Shown here: piece after piece, positions 30,220 to 39,982 of the stretch
Position numbering within the stretch: position 1 is the stretch's first letter
Layout: each line of letters begins with the position of its first letter
Assembly: GCF_016055025.1 (NCBI RefSeq)
Contig: NZ_JAECVW010000006.1
Length of the DNA: 64,000 bases
Strand: one strand, 5' to 3'
DNA from: Thermoactinomyces intermedius
GTDB lineage: Bacteria; Bacillota; Bacilli; Thermoactinomycetales; Thermoactinomycetaceae
Program-made: the position numbers and the translations under genes
Notes under the pieces: model-generated
The model's database searches: none
Seen by the model: only the letters and a program-made list of their open reading frames with translations
Told to the model about the DNA's origin: nothing

Positions 30220-31848
30220 TTATTTTCCGGTATCCACCGATGCCCATTTCAAAGTGTATTCCGGACCAATCGGGCTCCAGTACCAGTCCTTAATAAATGG
30301 TTTTTTCACAGCTTTTTGCGTGCGATAATAAAGCGGAACAATGGCTTGTTCGCTAATCAGCAATTCTTCGGCTTTTTGCATTTCTTCAAAACGTTGTTTG
30401 AAGTTTCCGTTTTCTTTTGCCTTTTTAATCAACTGATCGTATTCCGGATTGTTGTACTTCCCGCGGTTAAAGGAGTTGTCGCTGGTAAAGAGGTCGAGGA
30501 AAGTCATCGGGTCGTTGTAATCGGGTCCCCATCCGGAATATAACAAATCAAACCGTTGGTTTTTCCCTCTTTCCAGACGCTCTTTAAACGGCACCGAGGT
30601 GATTTGTACATTCGCTCCCAAATTGACACGCAATTGTTCTTGAATAAATTGCATTTCTTGCTTGGCCGTCGTTACATCATCTCCAACCAATTCGATGGAC
30701 GGTGCTTGGGACAATCCCAACTCTTTCAATCCTTCTTGCCATAACTGTTTGGCTTTGTTCGGATCATACTGCGGGTCCATTTTCACCAAATCACGGTATT
30801 TTTTGTTGTCATCCACACCGCTGGCTTTGATAAACGGCGGAACCAGAGCACCGGATGGAACCGATCCGGTTTTGGATATATTCTCCACTAATGTTTTGCG
30901 GTCAATTGCCAAACTGATCGCTTTTCTGATTTTTTCATTTTTAAAGAAATCTTTGGTTTGGTTCATTTCCAGATACCAGCTGGAACCATCGTCAATGTTA
31001 AAAGTGTTGGGATCGTTTTTAAAAGCGTCTATAAATTCCGAAGACAGGTACGTAAAATCCAATTTTCCCGTGTTATAAAGGTTGACTTGTGTCGCATTAT
31101 CCTTTACAATCTGCCAGTTGATTTCTTCCAATTTGACAACCCCGCTGTCCCAATACTCGGGGTTCTTTTTCATTTGGAAGCTTTGGTTGTGTTTCCAATC
31201 GGAAAGAACGAACGGTCCGTTGTAAACCAACGCATCGGCTTCCAAAGCATATTTATTTCCGAACTTTTCAACAATATCCTGACGCTGCGGCAAGAAAGTC
31301 GCAAAACACAAGATGTCTTTAAAGTAGGGAATCGGACGCTCCAAAACCACTTCCAACGTTTTGTCATCCAAAGCCTTTACTCCCACATCGTCAGCTGATC
31401 CTTTTCCGGTATTGTAAGCTTCAGCTCCTTTCAAGGGATAGAGGAAATAGGCATATTCGGATGCCGTTTTGGGATCCAGCGCCCGCTTCCATGCATATTC
31501 GAAGTCATGGGCCGTCACCGGCTTTCCATCACTCCATTTGGCATCACGCAATGTAAAAGTCCATTTTAAATTGTCCTCGCTCACTTCCGGCTCCTTGGCT
31601 GCCATCCCGAGAACCGGTTTGCTGTCTTTATCCAAACGATAAAGCCCTTCCATGGTGTTTCCCAAAATCATGAAAGACACCACATCCGTCGATTTGGCAC
31701 TGTCCAAGTTTGGCGGTTCTTGTCTTTCAACCAAGTTCAACACCTGACTGTTTTTGGTCTCGGTCCCCCCGCCAAAACAAGCCGTCAACACCATCGCTGA
31801 AGCCAAAACCAATGACAGCATGGAAAATAATTTGATTCTCCGCCTCAA
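30220..31848 (-). CDS. oppA: Oligopeptide-binding lipoprotein OppA (1)
   Basis: 542 residues. Signal peptide with lipobox LTAC (Cys about 24), then the SBP_bac_5 fold: VERQEPPNLDSAKSTDV, LKWTFTLRDAKWSDGKPVTAHDFEYAWKR (in part), and FDLLYSGWGPDYNDPMTFLD. Captures peptides at the membrane surface for OppBCDF. The start is TTG behind AAAGGGGG. First gene of the opp operon; 91 bp separate it from oppB. Confidence 0.93.
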   Translation of the reverse strand: MRRRIKLFSMLSLVLASAMVLTACFGGGTETKNSQVLNLVERQEPPNLDSAKSTDVVSFMILGNTMEGLYRLDKDSKPVLGMAAKEPEVSEDNLKWTFTLRDAKWSDGKPVTAHDFEYAWKRALDPKTASEYAYFLYPLKGAEAYNTGKGSADDVGVKALDDKTLEVVLERPIPYFKDILCFATFLPQRQDIVEKFGNKYALEADALVYNGPFVLSDWKHNQSFQMKKNPEYWDSGVVKLEEINWQIVKDNATQVNLYNTGKLDFTYLSSEFIDAFKNDPNTFNIDDGSSWYLEMNQTKDFFKNEKIRKAISLAIDRKTLVENISKTGSVPSGALVPPFIKASGVDDNKKYRDLVKMDPQYDPNKAKQLWQEGLKELGLSQAPSIELVGDDVTTAKQEMQFIQEQLRVNLGANVQITSVPFKERLERGKNQRFDLLYSGWGPDYNDPMTFLDLFTSDNSFNRGKYNNPEYDQLIKKAKENGNFKQRFEEMQKAEELLISEQAIVPLYYRTQKAVKKPFIKDWYWSPIGPEYTLKWASVDTGK

Positions 31849-32190
31849 AACGTCTGCCCCCTTTTTTAAAATAAGGTATATAGTTTAGACCAAAAAATGG
31901 TCATAAACCCTGAATGGAAAAAGATTGGTGGTTCCCTCCCGCCCAATAATCTGAAAATAAATAATTCATCTGTTATTTTAAGGCAAGATGAGCGGTTCAC
32001 CAAGAAAATCGAACGAGAAGTCAACTCAAATTTCTAACAATTTTTTATTCTAATTTTATCAAATTTTAGGCGTTATTTATATTTAACTCATATTTCAATG
32101 ATTTGTAAAGGGGTTTATCTTTTGTTATATTAAATAAAAGTCTACAATAAAGAAATATCCTTTTTTCGCTTTTGAAAACAAGCTGCACAA
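31849..32190. promoter_or_regulatory. opp operon leader with inverted repeat
   Basis: The gap is AT-rich with no gene. Close to the oppA start, GTTTAGACCA (31883-31892) and TGGTCATAAAC (31898-31908) form a stem with one bulge around a short A/T loop. It may be an operator or an RNA element controlling oppA. No reliable promoter hexamers were fixed. Confidence 0.4.
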
Positions 32191-32228
32191 AAAAGCTCAA
32201 GCCCTTGTCAAAAGAGGCTTGAGCTTTT
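32191..32228. terminator. Terminator of the second oppA
   Basis: AAAAGCTCAAGCC/GGCTTGAGCTTTT with a 12-base loop, immediately after the stop of the gene on the minus strand. Confidence 0.9.
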
Positions 32229-32230
32229 CA

Positions 32231-33880
32231 TCATTCTTCTTTTTTCTCCACAATATATGCCCATTTCAAACTGTATTCCGGACCAAACGGATGGCGGTAC
32301 AAGTCTTTGACATAAGACTTTTGCACAAACGCTTTAGAGTAGTAAATCAATGGCACAAAACCGGCACTCCCCTGATCATCCACTCCGGAGAGGACCGCTT
32401 CGGCCTGTTTTAACAACTCAAACTGCGCTTTCGGGTCGGAAGTTTGCCTTGCCTGATCCATCAACTGGTCAAATTTGGGGTTTTTGTAATGGGAGAAGTT
32501 CATTTCATTGTCCGACTCCCAAATTTCAAAGAAATTGAACGGATCATTGTAATCGGCCACCCAACCCAGCATGGCCATGTCAAAGTTTCCGTTTTTCACT
32601 TTGTTGACATGGGTTTTCCAAGTCGGGGAATCCAGCTTGATCTCCAAATTCAGCTTTTTCCGCAATTGCTCTTTGATGTTGATCGCCACATCCCTCAGCG
32701 GGGTTGCGTCATAACTGACCATCACGATATCCTTGGGCGGTTCGGACATTCCCAACTCCCTTAAACCTTCCTGAAACAAGGCTTGGGCACGGGCAACATC
32801 GGTTTTGACGTAGGATCCTGAAAGTTCACGGAAGTTTTTGCCGCCCACCCCGCTGATCGATGAAGGAATCAAAGCATCCGCCGGTTTGGATCCGCCTTTC
32901 ATGATATCATTGGCAATGGTTCCCCGGTCGATCGCCAGATTGATTGCCTTCCTGATTTTTTCATTTTTAAAAAAAGGATCGTCATGATTGAACAGAATAT
33001 AATAGTTTCTTGCTCTTTCCGCTTCCACGTATTCTTCTGTATTTTTAAAGGCATCCACAAACGCCTGGTTCAGTGTGGCGGTGTCAATTTGCCCGGAGTT
33101 GTACAGATTGATTCCCGTTGCCAAATCCTTCACCACGTTAATTTCAACGGTTTCCAATTTCACCCCGTTTTTATCCCAGTAATTTTCGTTTTTCTCCAAC
33201 AACACTTTTTGCGGTGTCCAACTGACGACTTTAAATGGTCCGTTATAAATGGTTTCTTCCGCGGATGTACCGTATTTATCCCCAAACTTTTCAACCACAT
33301 CTTTTCGTTGCGGCATGAAGGCGATCATGGTCGTACGTTGAATAAAGTTCAACGTCGGCTTTTCCAATTGCACTTCCAGGGTGTGATCATCCACCGCCTT
33401 GATTCCGACAGCCGACGCATCCACTTGCCCCTGGTTATACTGTTTGGCATTTTTAATCGGGAAAAAGACATAGGCATACCCGGAATCGCTTTGAGGATTG
33501 AGCACCCGTTTCCATGCATACTCGAAATCGCGCGCCGTCACGGGTTCGCCGTCACTCCATTTGGCGTCTTCCCGCAGTTTGAAGGTATACTTGGTTTTGT
33601 CCGGGCTGATTTCATATTCATACGCAATCCCGTATTCCGGTTGCTTTTCCCTTCCCAATCGCATCAAGCCCTCATTCACATTATTCAGGACATTAAACGT
33701 GATCGCATCATTGGCCTTGACCGTGTCCAGTGTCGTGATGCCGCCTTCTTCGGCAATCCTCAGCACCTGCTTGTCACTCAATTTCGTATTGGAACCACTG
33801 TTTGCTTGAAAACCGCACCCGCTCAATACTAAACTGAAAGAGGATGCGATTGCCAACAATACTTTCCCTGTCTTGAGCAT
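32231..33880 (-). CDS. Oligopeptide-binding lipoprotein OppA (2)
   Basis: 549 residues, lipobox LSGC near residue 22, then SBP_bac_5 motifs EEGGITTLDTVKANDAITFN and REDAKWSDGEPVTARDFEYAW. The C-terminus is close to that of OppA (1): SYVKDLYRHPFGPEYSLKWAY against FIKDWYWSPIGPEYTLKWAS (both in part), so the two are paralogues. It has its own terminator, so it is probably expressed separately and widens the peptide range of OppBCDF. ATG at 33880 behind GGGAGGGGG; a start 16 codons upstream lies before that site. Confidence 0.92.
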   Translation of the reverse strand: MLKTGKVLLAIASSFSLVLSGCGFQANSGSNTKLSDKQVLRIAEEGGITTLDTVKANDAITFNVLNNVNEGLMRLGREKQPEYGIAYEYEISPDKTKYTFKLREDAKWSDGEPVTARDFEYAWKRVLNPQSDSGYAYVFFPIKNAKQYNQGQVDASAVGIKAVDDHTLEVQLEKPTLNFIQRTTMIAFMPQRKDVVEKFGDKYGTSAEETIYNGPFKVVSWTPQKVLLEKNENYWDKNGVKLETVEINVVKDLATGINLYNSGQIDTATLNQAFVDAFKNTEEYVEAERARNYYILFNHDDPFFKNEKIRKAINLAIDRGTIANDIMKGGSKPADALIPSSISGVGGKNFRELSGSYVKTDVARAQALFQEGLRELGMSEPPKDIVMVSYDATPLRDVAINIKEQLRKKLNLEIKLDSPTWKTHVNKVKNGNFDMAMLGWVADYNDPFNFFEIWESDNEMNFSHYKNPKFDQLMDQARQTSDPKAQFELLKQAEAVLSGVDDQGSAGFVPLIYYSKAFVQKSYVKDLYRHPFGPEYSLKWAYIVEKKEE

Positions 33881-34062
33881 GACTCCCCCTCCCTGCAGTC
33901 GAACCTTGGATACTTTCTTTTCTGACAATTCCCCTTCAGATCGTGATCTGGACCAGGTTAACTTGTAACATTATAAATGAATTGCTAGCTTTAGAAAAGA
34001 CTATATGGATATTGTCCAAAATAAACCATATTTCCATGTCAGATCTTAAACGGAGGAACGCC

Positions 34063-34428
34063 ATGATGATGCGAAAGAAACGTGTTTGGTCCGTCATTTT
34101 CATCACGCTGGTCCTGTTTTTGTTTCTCGGCTTCATTTCCAAAGGAAACGTGCTTGCCTTTATCGATCAATCCTTTTTGACCGGATTGTTCTTTTTGATC
34201 CTTGCCGCCGGCATTTTTGTCGTCCAAGGCGGTTTCTTTTCCGTCTTTTTGCGCACTTTTAAAAAATTTAACAAACTCCCCGGACAGAAGCGGGACGATG
34301 AAGACGAAGATGATTCCCCCTTGGCCAAAGAGGAGCGGAGGGCTTTTTACAAAAACCTGCAATTCGTTTGTCTGAACGTTGGAATCATCCTCATTTTGGC
34401 ATCGCTTCTTTTCCTCTTTTTTCAATAA
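34063..34428 (+). CDS. DUF3899-like membrane protein
   Basis: 121 residues, three membrane helices (VWSVIFITLVLFLFLGFI, FLTGLFFLILAAGIFVVQGG and LNVGIILILASLLFLFF). A charged cytoplasmic loop holds DDEDEDDSPLAKEERRAFYK. The topology and the 'SF.TG..FL..G...' segment match the DUF3899 family. CGGAGG is 6 bases before the ATG at 34063; the longer upstream frame is not real. Function unknown. Confidence 0.7.
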   Translation: MMMRKKRVWSVIFITLVLFLFLGFISKGNVLAFIDQSFLTGLFFLILAAGIFVVQGGFFSVFLRTFKKFNKLPGQKRDDEDEDDSPLAKEERRAFYKNLQFVCLNVGIILILASLLFLFFQ

Positions 34429-34446
34429 TCATTTCCAATCCCAAAT

Positions 34447-34481
34447 AAAAAAGGCTGTTGAACATCAACAGCCTTTTTTTT
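34447..34481. terminator. Bidirectional terminator
   Basis: GGCTGTTGA/TCAACAGCC with a 3-base loop, A-run on the left and eight T on the right. It serves the DUF3899 gene and the convergent PqqD-like gene, whose last codons overlap it. Confidence 0.92.
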
Positions 34482-34836
34482 CGCCGGATTTTTCCCACCG
34501 GATCCATCCGTTTTCTTCCACCATTTGCAAAAACGTCGCCAATCTGGGCAATACCGGTTCAGCCTTTTCCCCGAATGCCGCCTCCAGCTTTTTCTGAATT
34601 TCATCCACGGTATGGCGCCCGTCACACAGCCGGATCACAAAGCTTCCCAACTCATCCAGTTTCACCTTGATGGTTTCCGGCTGTTTCAAAAAACGGATGG
34701 AAAAGCGTTCGATCCAGCTGGTCCGGGGGATCACCACACAAACCAGCTCCTCATCTTCCCTTGCCGGTTGCAGGGAAAGATGCGGCTTTAAACACGGGAT
34801 TAATTCCAGCAGATTTTCTTTTTTCTTCTTCATCAT
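34465..34836 (-). CDS. PqqD-like small protein
   Basis: 123 residues. After a basic N-terminus, the core KVKLDELGSFVIRLCDGRHTVDEIQKKL and the C-terminal winged segment LPRLATFLQMVEENGWIRW match the PqqD fold (a peptide-binding chaperone of RiPP enzymes). It overlaps the OPT transporter stop by 4 bp, so the pair is one operon. Without a radical-SAM gene nearby the function is unclear; it may bind peptides handled by the transporter. Confidence 0.7.
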   Translation of the reverse strand: MMKKKKENLLELIPCLKPHLSLQPAREDEELVCVVIPRTSWIERFSIRFLKQPETIKVKLDELGSFVIRLCDGRHTVDEIQKKLEAAFGEKAEPVLPRLATFLQMVEENGWIRWEKSGEKKGC

Positions 34837-36749
34837 TTGGAAGAAGAAGATCCTTTCGCATTTTTGTTGGCAAATTTCACTGCAACAAATCCCAACAAGG
34901 CGACCAATGCAAGGAAGAGCACCAATGGCAAGAGCTGGCTATCCACTTTAAACGGAGCTTCCGGATCAATGATGCCCGGCACAATGAGCAAGGCAACGAC
35001 AACGCTGAGCAGCGCTTCCCCGGCAATCAAACCGGAAGCAAAGAGCGTTCCTGCTTCTTCCCGGCCTTGCTTTTCAGCTTCGCTTTTGCTGAACCGGGTC
35101 GTAAGCCAGCGGACAATGCCTCCGACCATGATCGGCGCACTGATGGAAATCGGCAGATAAAATCCGACGGCCACCGTCAAGGAATTGATTCCCAAAAATT
35201 CAATCGTAATCGCCATTGCCGCCCCCATCATGATGAGTTCCCACGGCAAGTTTCCTTGCATCAGGCCCTCCACGATGATCTTCATTAACATGGGTTTGGG
35301 AGCCGGCAAGGCTTCGCTTCCGATTTCATAAGCCTGATCAAAGAGGTACAAAACGTATCCGATCAACAAACCGCTGGCCAGCACCCCGATCATCATGGCG
35401 ATTTGTTGTTTCCACGGAGTCGCTCCCACCAGATAACCGGTTTTTAAGTCTTGGGAAATATCCCCCGCAACGGCAATAGCCACACAAACGATGGCAGCGG
35501 TGGTCAGAGAAACAATCATTCCCGTTTGACCGGTCAGGCCGATCGCCTTAAAAATCAAGGTGGTGATCAGCAAGGTGGCAATGGTCATGCCGGACACAGG
35601 CATGGATGAACTTCCGACAATCCCGACAATCCGGGAAGCAACCGCCACAAACAAGAACCCAAACAAAGTGATGCAAATCGCACCGACGATGCCGACTTCC
35701 GTTACCGGCACAAAGGCAATGATCAATATCAACAAAATCGAACCGCCCAAAATATAATGCATCGGCAGATCCTTGTCGGTTCTTTCGATTTGCAAGGCCG
35801 CATTGCGGTCATGCTTCAACAAACCTTGCAGCGTATCGCGCACGGAAGTGTACAACATGGGCAACGTCTTCACCAACGTGATCAAACCGCCCATGGCCAC
35901 CGCACCGGCCCCGATGTATGTGATGTAACTGGAATAGATCGCAGAAGCATCCATTTTTCCCACGGGATCTTCCGACGGGAAAAAGACCGCAGGACTCCCT
36001 TGGGTAAAAAAGGAGATCATCGGAATGAAAACAACGGAAGCCAGAAGCCCTCCGGCAATCATTTGTCCCGCGATGCGCGGACCAATGATGTATCCCACCC
36101 CGAGCAAGGCAGGCATGGTGCTCATGCTGAGCACAGCATTTTTATAACCGATGATTTGTGCTTCCACTGAAGTTTTAAACCACCGCAAACCGTCTCCCAA
36201 CGCTTTGAACAAGCCGCCGACAATAAACCCGGACAAAATCAGTTTGGCATTGGTTCCGCCGGTTTCGCCCGATTTCAAAACCTCTGCACATGCGGTTCCT
36301 TCCGGATACGGCAGCACTTCATGCTCGTTGACGATCAACAAACGGCGCAAAGGAACCATCATCAAAACGCCAAGCATCCCACCGGTCACAACGATAAAAG
36401 CAATCATGACATGGCTTGGACTCAAATCCCACAAGTAAAGAGCCGGCAGGGTAAAAATCGCACCGGCCGCCACTGCTTCCCCGGCCGTGGTCATCGTTTG
36501 CACAATATTGTTTTCCAATATGGATTTTCTGCGGAACAATCCGCGCAAGATGGCCATTGAAATCACAGCCGCAGGAATGGAAGCGGAAACCGTCAATCCA
36601 ATTTTCAGCCCCAAATAAGCGTTGGCCGCGCCAAAAACAATGGCCAGCAAAATTCCGAGAATCATTGCCACAACCGTTAATTCCGGCAATGACTTGGATG
36701 CTGGAATATAAGGGACAAACTTTTGTTTGTTTTTTGACACTTTTTTCAC
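34833..36749 (-). CDS. OPT-family oligopeptide transporter
   Basis: 638 residues with about 14-16 membrane helices. Hallmarks: GAANAYLGLKIGLTVSASIPAAVISMAIL, NNIVQTMTTAGEAVAAGAIFTLPAL, and VTGGMLGVLMMVPLRRLLIVNE (each in part). The C-terminal half has GMTIATLLITTLIFKAIG. Proton-coupled peptide or metal-chelate uptake is the family role. The start is one of two closely spaced GTG codons (36749 or 36740), as the ribosome site AAAGGCGG abuts the first. Confidence 0.92.
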   Translation of the reverse strand: MKKVSKNKQKFVPYIPASKSLPELTVVAMILGILLAIVFGAANAYLGLKIGLTVSASIPAAVISMAILRGLFRRKSILENNIVQTMTTAGEAVAAGAIFTLPALYLWDLSPSHVMIAFIVVTGGMLGVLMMVPLRRLLIVNEHEVLPYPEGTACAEVLKSGETGGTNAKLILSGFIVGGLFKALGDGLRWFKTSVEAQIIGYKNAVLSMSTMPALLGVGYIIGPRIAGQMIAGGLLASVVFIPMISFFTQGSPAVFFPSEDPVGKMDASAIYSSYITYIGAGAVAMGGLITLVKTLPMLYTSVRDTLQGLLKHDRNAALQIERTDKDLPMHYILGGSILLILIIAFVPVTEVGIVGAICITLFGFLFVAVASRIVGIVGSSSMPVSGMTIATLLITTLIFKAIGLTGQTGMIVSLTTAAIVCVAIAVAGDISQDLKTGYLVGATPWKQQIAMMIGVLASGLLIGYVLYLFDQAYEIGSEALPAPKPMLMKIIVEGLMQGNLPWELIMMGAAMAITIEFLGINSLTVAVGFYLPISISAPIMVGGIVRWLTTRFSKSEAEKQGREEAGTLFASGLIAGEALLSVVVALLIVPGIIDPEAPFKVDSQLLPLVLFLALVALLGFVAVKFANKNAKGSSSSK

Positions 36750-37075
36750 CGCCTTTGATGTATATCATTTGACAATTTAAGTAAAATGGCATGACCTAGT
36801 TCATCATAACATGGAAACCGAAATTTATTAAATGTTTTTTATTAAAAAAGAAAATTATCACTGTTACATCAACTGCCCATCGTCCGCCCACTCCTATCCA
36901 CTCTGAAAACAATGGCATTTATCCACTTTGTTATTTTTTGAAAAAATTAAATTTATTAAATATTTTATATTATCCCGGCAATGAAGGCGGATACCAGCAA
37001 AACAAAGATTGTGATAGCATAAAGATAAATCTTCTGTTAAAGCCTTTTCATTTAGTATGGATGGGAAGTGAAAAG
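36750..37075. other. Divergent intergenic region
   Basis: AT-rich spacer between the OPT transporter and glcD with no gene or clear hairpin. An open frame entering glcD from 36938 is AT-rich and lacks a ribosome site, so it is treated as leader. Confidence 0.5.
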
Positions 37076-38473
37076 ATGTCTTTGGATCCTCAAATCATCC
37101 GTGAACTTGAACAAATCGTGGGGCAACCATACTGCCGGACGGATCAAGAGGCCCGTCTCACCCATTCCTATGACGCCACTCCGCTGTTTCAAGCCTTCCC
37201 CCATGCCGTTGTTTATCCGAAAAGCACAGAAGAAGTCCAAGCCGTCATGAAAGTGGCAAACCGATACCGAATCCCCGTCATTTCCCGCGGTTCCGGAACG
37301 AATCTCAGCGCTTCCGCCGTACCGGTAAATGGCGGCATTGTCATGGTTTTCAACCGAATGAACCGTATCCTGGAAATCGACACCCGAAACTTAACGGCCA
37401 CGGTGCAGCCCGGCGTGATCACCCGGGATTTGCATGAAGCCGTTTCAGCCCACTCGCTTTTTTATCCGCCGGATCCCGGAAGCATGTCCATTTCCACCAT
37501 TGGCGGAAACATTGCCCAGGGTGCCGGCGGATTGAGAGGATTAAAATACGGGACCACCAAAGATTACGTGCTCGGCCTTGAAGCCGTACTCGCCAACGGG
37601 GAAGTCATCCGGACGGGAGGAAAATTGGCCAAAGATGTTTCCGGCTATGATGTCACCAAACTTTTGGTCGGCTCCGAAGGAACTCTTGCCATTATCACCG
37701 AGGCAACGTTGAAACTCCTTCCCCAACCGGTTTTCCAACAAACCATGGTCGCTTATTTCCCGGAGCTGGATTTGGCTGCGGAAGCCGTTTCCGACATCAT
37801 TTCCTCCCGGATCATTCCATGCACGTTGGAATTTATGGATCAAGGGACAATGGAAGTGGTGGAAGCTTTCACAAACATCGGGCTGCCGACGGATCAAAAA
37901 GCCATGCTGATTCTGGAGCAGGACGGCCCGCAGGAAGTGGTGGAACGGGATCTGGAGCAAATGGCTGAGATCTGCCGCCGGCTTCAAGCCACCAAGATCG
38001 ACATCGCCCGTACACAAAAAGAAAGGGGATCGCTGTTGGAAGCACGCCGGACGGCCCTTTCCGCCCTGGCCCGGTCCACCCCCACCACCATTTTGGAGGA
38101 TGCCACCGTTCCGCGCGCTTCGATTCCGGAGATGGTTCGCAAAATTAGCGAGATATCGAAAAAATACAATATACGCATTTGTACGTTCGGCCATGCAGGA
38201 GACGGCAACCTGCACCCGACATGCATGACGGATGCCCGCAACAAAGAAGAAATCCGGCGGGTCCATAAAGCATTTGACGAAATTTTTGAAACGGCTTTGA
38301 AACTGGGGGGCACCATCACCGGGGAGCACGGGGTCGGACTGGCCAAAGCCCCTTACATGGAAAAACAGTGGGGAAAAGCAGGCATGGAGCTGTTAAAACG
38401 CATCAAAGAGGCATTTGATCCTCACCATCTCCTGAATCCGGGGAAAATTTTGCGGCCATCCGAGGAGGAATGA
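37076..38473 (+). CDS. glcD: Glycolate oxidase-like FAD subunit GlcD
   Basis: 465 residues. FAD-binding PCMH domain: PKSTEEVQAVMKVANRYRIPVISRGSGTNLSA (in part), PDPGSMSISTIGGNIAQGAGG. C-terminal FAD-oxidase domain: CTFGHAGDGNLHPT and GTITGEHGVGLAK. Oxidises glycolate or a related 2-hydroxy acid and passes electrons to the adjacent Fe-S protein. The ATG at 37076 is chosen because homologues start shortly before IIRELEQIVG; an ATG five codons upstream is possible. Confidence 0.9.
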   Translation: MSLDPQIIRELEQIVGQPYCRTDQEARLTHSYDATPLFQAFPHAVVYPKSTEEVQAVMKVANRYRIPVISRGSGTNLSASAVPVNGGIVMVFNRMNRILEIDTRNLTATVQPGVITRDLHEAVSAHSLFYPPDPGSMSISTIGGNIAQGAGGLRGLKYGTTKDYVLGLEAVLANGEVIRTGGKLAKDVSGYDVTKLLVGSEGTLAIITEATLKLLPQPVFQQTMVAYFPELDLAAEAVSDIISSRIIPCTLEFMDQGTMEVVEAFTNIGLPTDQKAMLILEQDGPQEVVERDLEQMAEICRRLQATKIDIARTQKERGSLLEARRTALSALARSTPTTILEDATVPRASIPEMVRKISEISKKYNIRICTFGHAGDGNLHPTCMTDARNKEEIRRVHKAFDEIFETALKLGGTITGEHGVGLAKAPYMEKQWGKAGMELLKRIKEAFDPHHLLNPGKILRPSEEE

Positions 38474-38475
38474 TC

Positions 38476-39813
38476 ATGGACAAATGGAACGATTCGCTTG
38501 CCAAACAGTTGCAAAACACGTTGGATGAAGACCAACTGACCCAATGCATGCGTTGCGGCTTTTGCCTCCCGGCTTGCCCCACTTACCGGGAAACCGGTTT
38601 TGAAGGCGCTTCTCCCCGGGGAAGAATCGCATTGATGAAAGCGGTTTATGACGGTCAAATCAAGCCGGACCAAAACTTCATCAACCAAATCGACCTTTGT
38701 CTGGGTTGCCGTGCCTGCGAACCGGCCTGCCCCGCCGGGGTCCCCTACGGGCAACTGTTGGAACACACGCGCGCGGCCATCCGTATGGAACGGCCGGCCG
38801 GCAAAAAAATCCGCATCCTGCAACACATTTTATTGCGGGAAGTGATTTCGCATCCCCGCCGCTTAAAAGCATTGGGTTCCCTGCTCCGTCTGTATCAGCG
38901 GTCCGGAATGTCCCAATGGATCCACAAGGTGCCTCTTTACCGCCTGTTGCCGGAGCCGGTCCGGGAAATGGAACAGATCCTGCCGGACGTGGAATCCCCC
39001 GAAGTTTCCCCCGGGATCCGGGTGTACCCATCTTCCGGTAAAAAAGCCGGGCGGGTCGGTCTGTTTCAAGGTTGCGTCATGGATGTCCTCTTCAACCGGA
39101 CCCATCGTAACACCATCCGGTTGTTGACATCGGCGGGTTATGAAGTCGTTGTTCCCGGCGGCCAAAATTGTTGCGGCGCTTTGCATGCCCATGCCGGGGA
39201 CCGGGAGCAAGCCGTCCGGCTGGCCAAACAAAATATCCGGGCTTTTGCAGATGCGAAGGTGGATTTCATCTGCTCCAATGCAGGCGGATGCGGGGCCATG
39301 CTTGCCGAGTATGCAGAGCTTTTCAAAGAACCCAAGTGGCGCGAAAAAGCCCTCGAATTCCAACGCAAAGTGAAAGATGTCAGCGAACTGATTCTGGAAC
39401 AAGCGGAGTCCGGCTCCATCTCCTTCTCCTCCGACCGGCACCAACGGATCACTTATCAGGATTCCTGCCATTTAATCAACGGCATGCGGGTCTTTGCGCC
39501 GAGAACGTTGTTAAAGCAAGTCAAAAACACCACGTTTGTCGAATTGAAAGAAGCCAACCGGTGTTGCGGGTCTGCCGGCATCTACAATTTATTGCAACCG
39601 GAAATGGCCAACCGTTTGTTGGACGAAAAAATGAATCATGTTGAAAACACGCAGGCGGATCTGTTGATCACCAGCAATCCGGGATGTTTTCTGCAAATGG
39701 CATTGGGAGTGAAAAGAGCCGGATTGCAAAATCAAATCAAAGTCATGCACCTCGTTGACTTTCTGGCCTCCACCCTGGAACCCGGCGCGAAGAAGCAAGA
39801 ACATCCATCTTGA
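38476..39813 (+). CDS. glcF: Glycolate oxidase-like Fe-S subunit GlcF
   Basis: 445 residues. Two [4Fe-4S] motifs: CMRCGFCLPACP (Cys24, 27, 30, 34) and CLGCRACEPACP (Cys75, 78, 81, 85). Two CCG motifs (NCCGALHAHAG and CCGSAGIYNLLQP) of heterodisulfide reductase-like domains follow. The ATG at 38476 lies 7 bases after GAGGAGG; an ATG two codons upstream is too close to that site. Partner of GlcD. Confidence 0.92.
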   Translation: MDKWNDSLAKQLQNTLDEDQLTQCMRCGFCLPACPTYRETGFEGASPRGRIALMKAVYDGQIKPDQNFINQIDLCLGCRACEPACPAGVPYGQLLEHTRAAIRMERPAGKKIRILQHILLREVISHPRRLKALGSLLRLYQRSGMSQWIHKVPLYRLLPEPVREMEQILPDVESPEVSPGIRVYPSSGKKAGRVGLFQGCVMDVLFNRTHRNTIRLLTSAGYEVVVPGGQNCCGALHAHAGDREQAVRLAKQNIRAFADAKVDFICSNAGGCGAMLAEYAELFKEPKWREKALEFQRKVKDVSELILEQAESGSISFSSDRHQRITYQDSCHLINGMRVFAPRTLLKQVKNTTFVELKEANRCCGSAGIYNLLQPEMANRLLDEKMNHVENTQADLLITSNPGCFLQMALGVKRAGLQNQIKVMHLVDFLASTLEPGAKKQEHPS

Positions 39814-39927
39814 TCGCTTGCGAATAAAATTCTATGATTTGAATGAAAGTATTCGATCAGGTAAAAACACCTCTTAAACGATTTTATTGCCGCACGATAA
39901 TCGTTGGGAGATTTGAACGGAAGGATC

Positions 39928-39958
39928 ACCGGGGGTAAAAAGCCCGGTTGTTCTTTTC
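39928..39958 (+). terminator. Terminator after glcF
   Basis: ACCGGG/CCCGGT with a 9-base loop followed by TGTTCTTTTC. It lies 25 bases before the ATG at 39983 and so might also attenuate the next gene. The rest of 39814-39927 shows no feature. Confidence 0.6.
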
Positions 39959-39982
39959 TTGTACGCGGAAAGGATGATCCAA

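Noticed and set aside
33900..33970. Resemblance to the 3' half of a TPP riboswitch on the minus strand upstream of the second oppA
   Set aside because: AACCTGG...GGGGAA looks similar, but the 5' half with the CUGAGA motif is absent and the leader is too short.
37541..38329. 262-codon minus-strand open frame
   Set aside because: Shadow of glcD.
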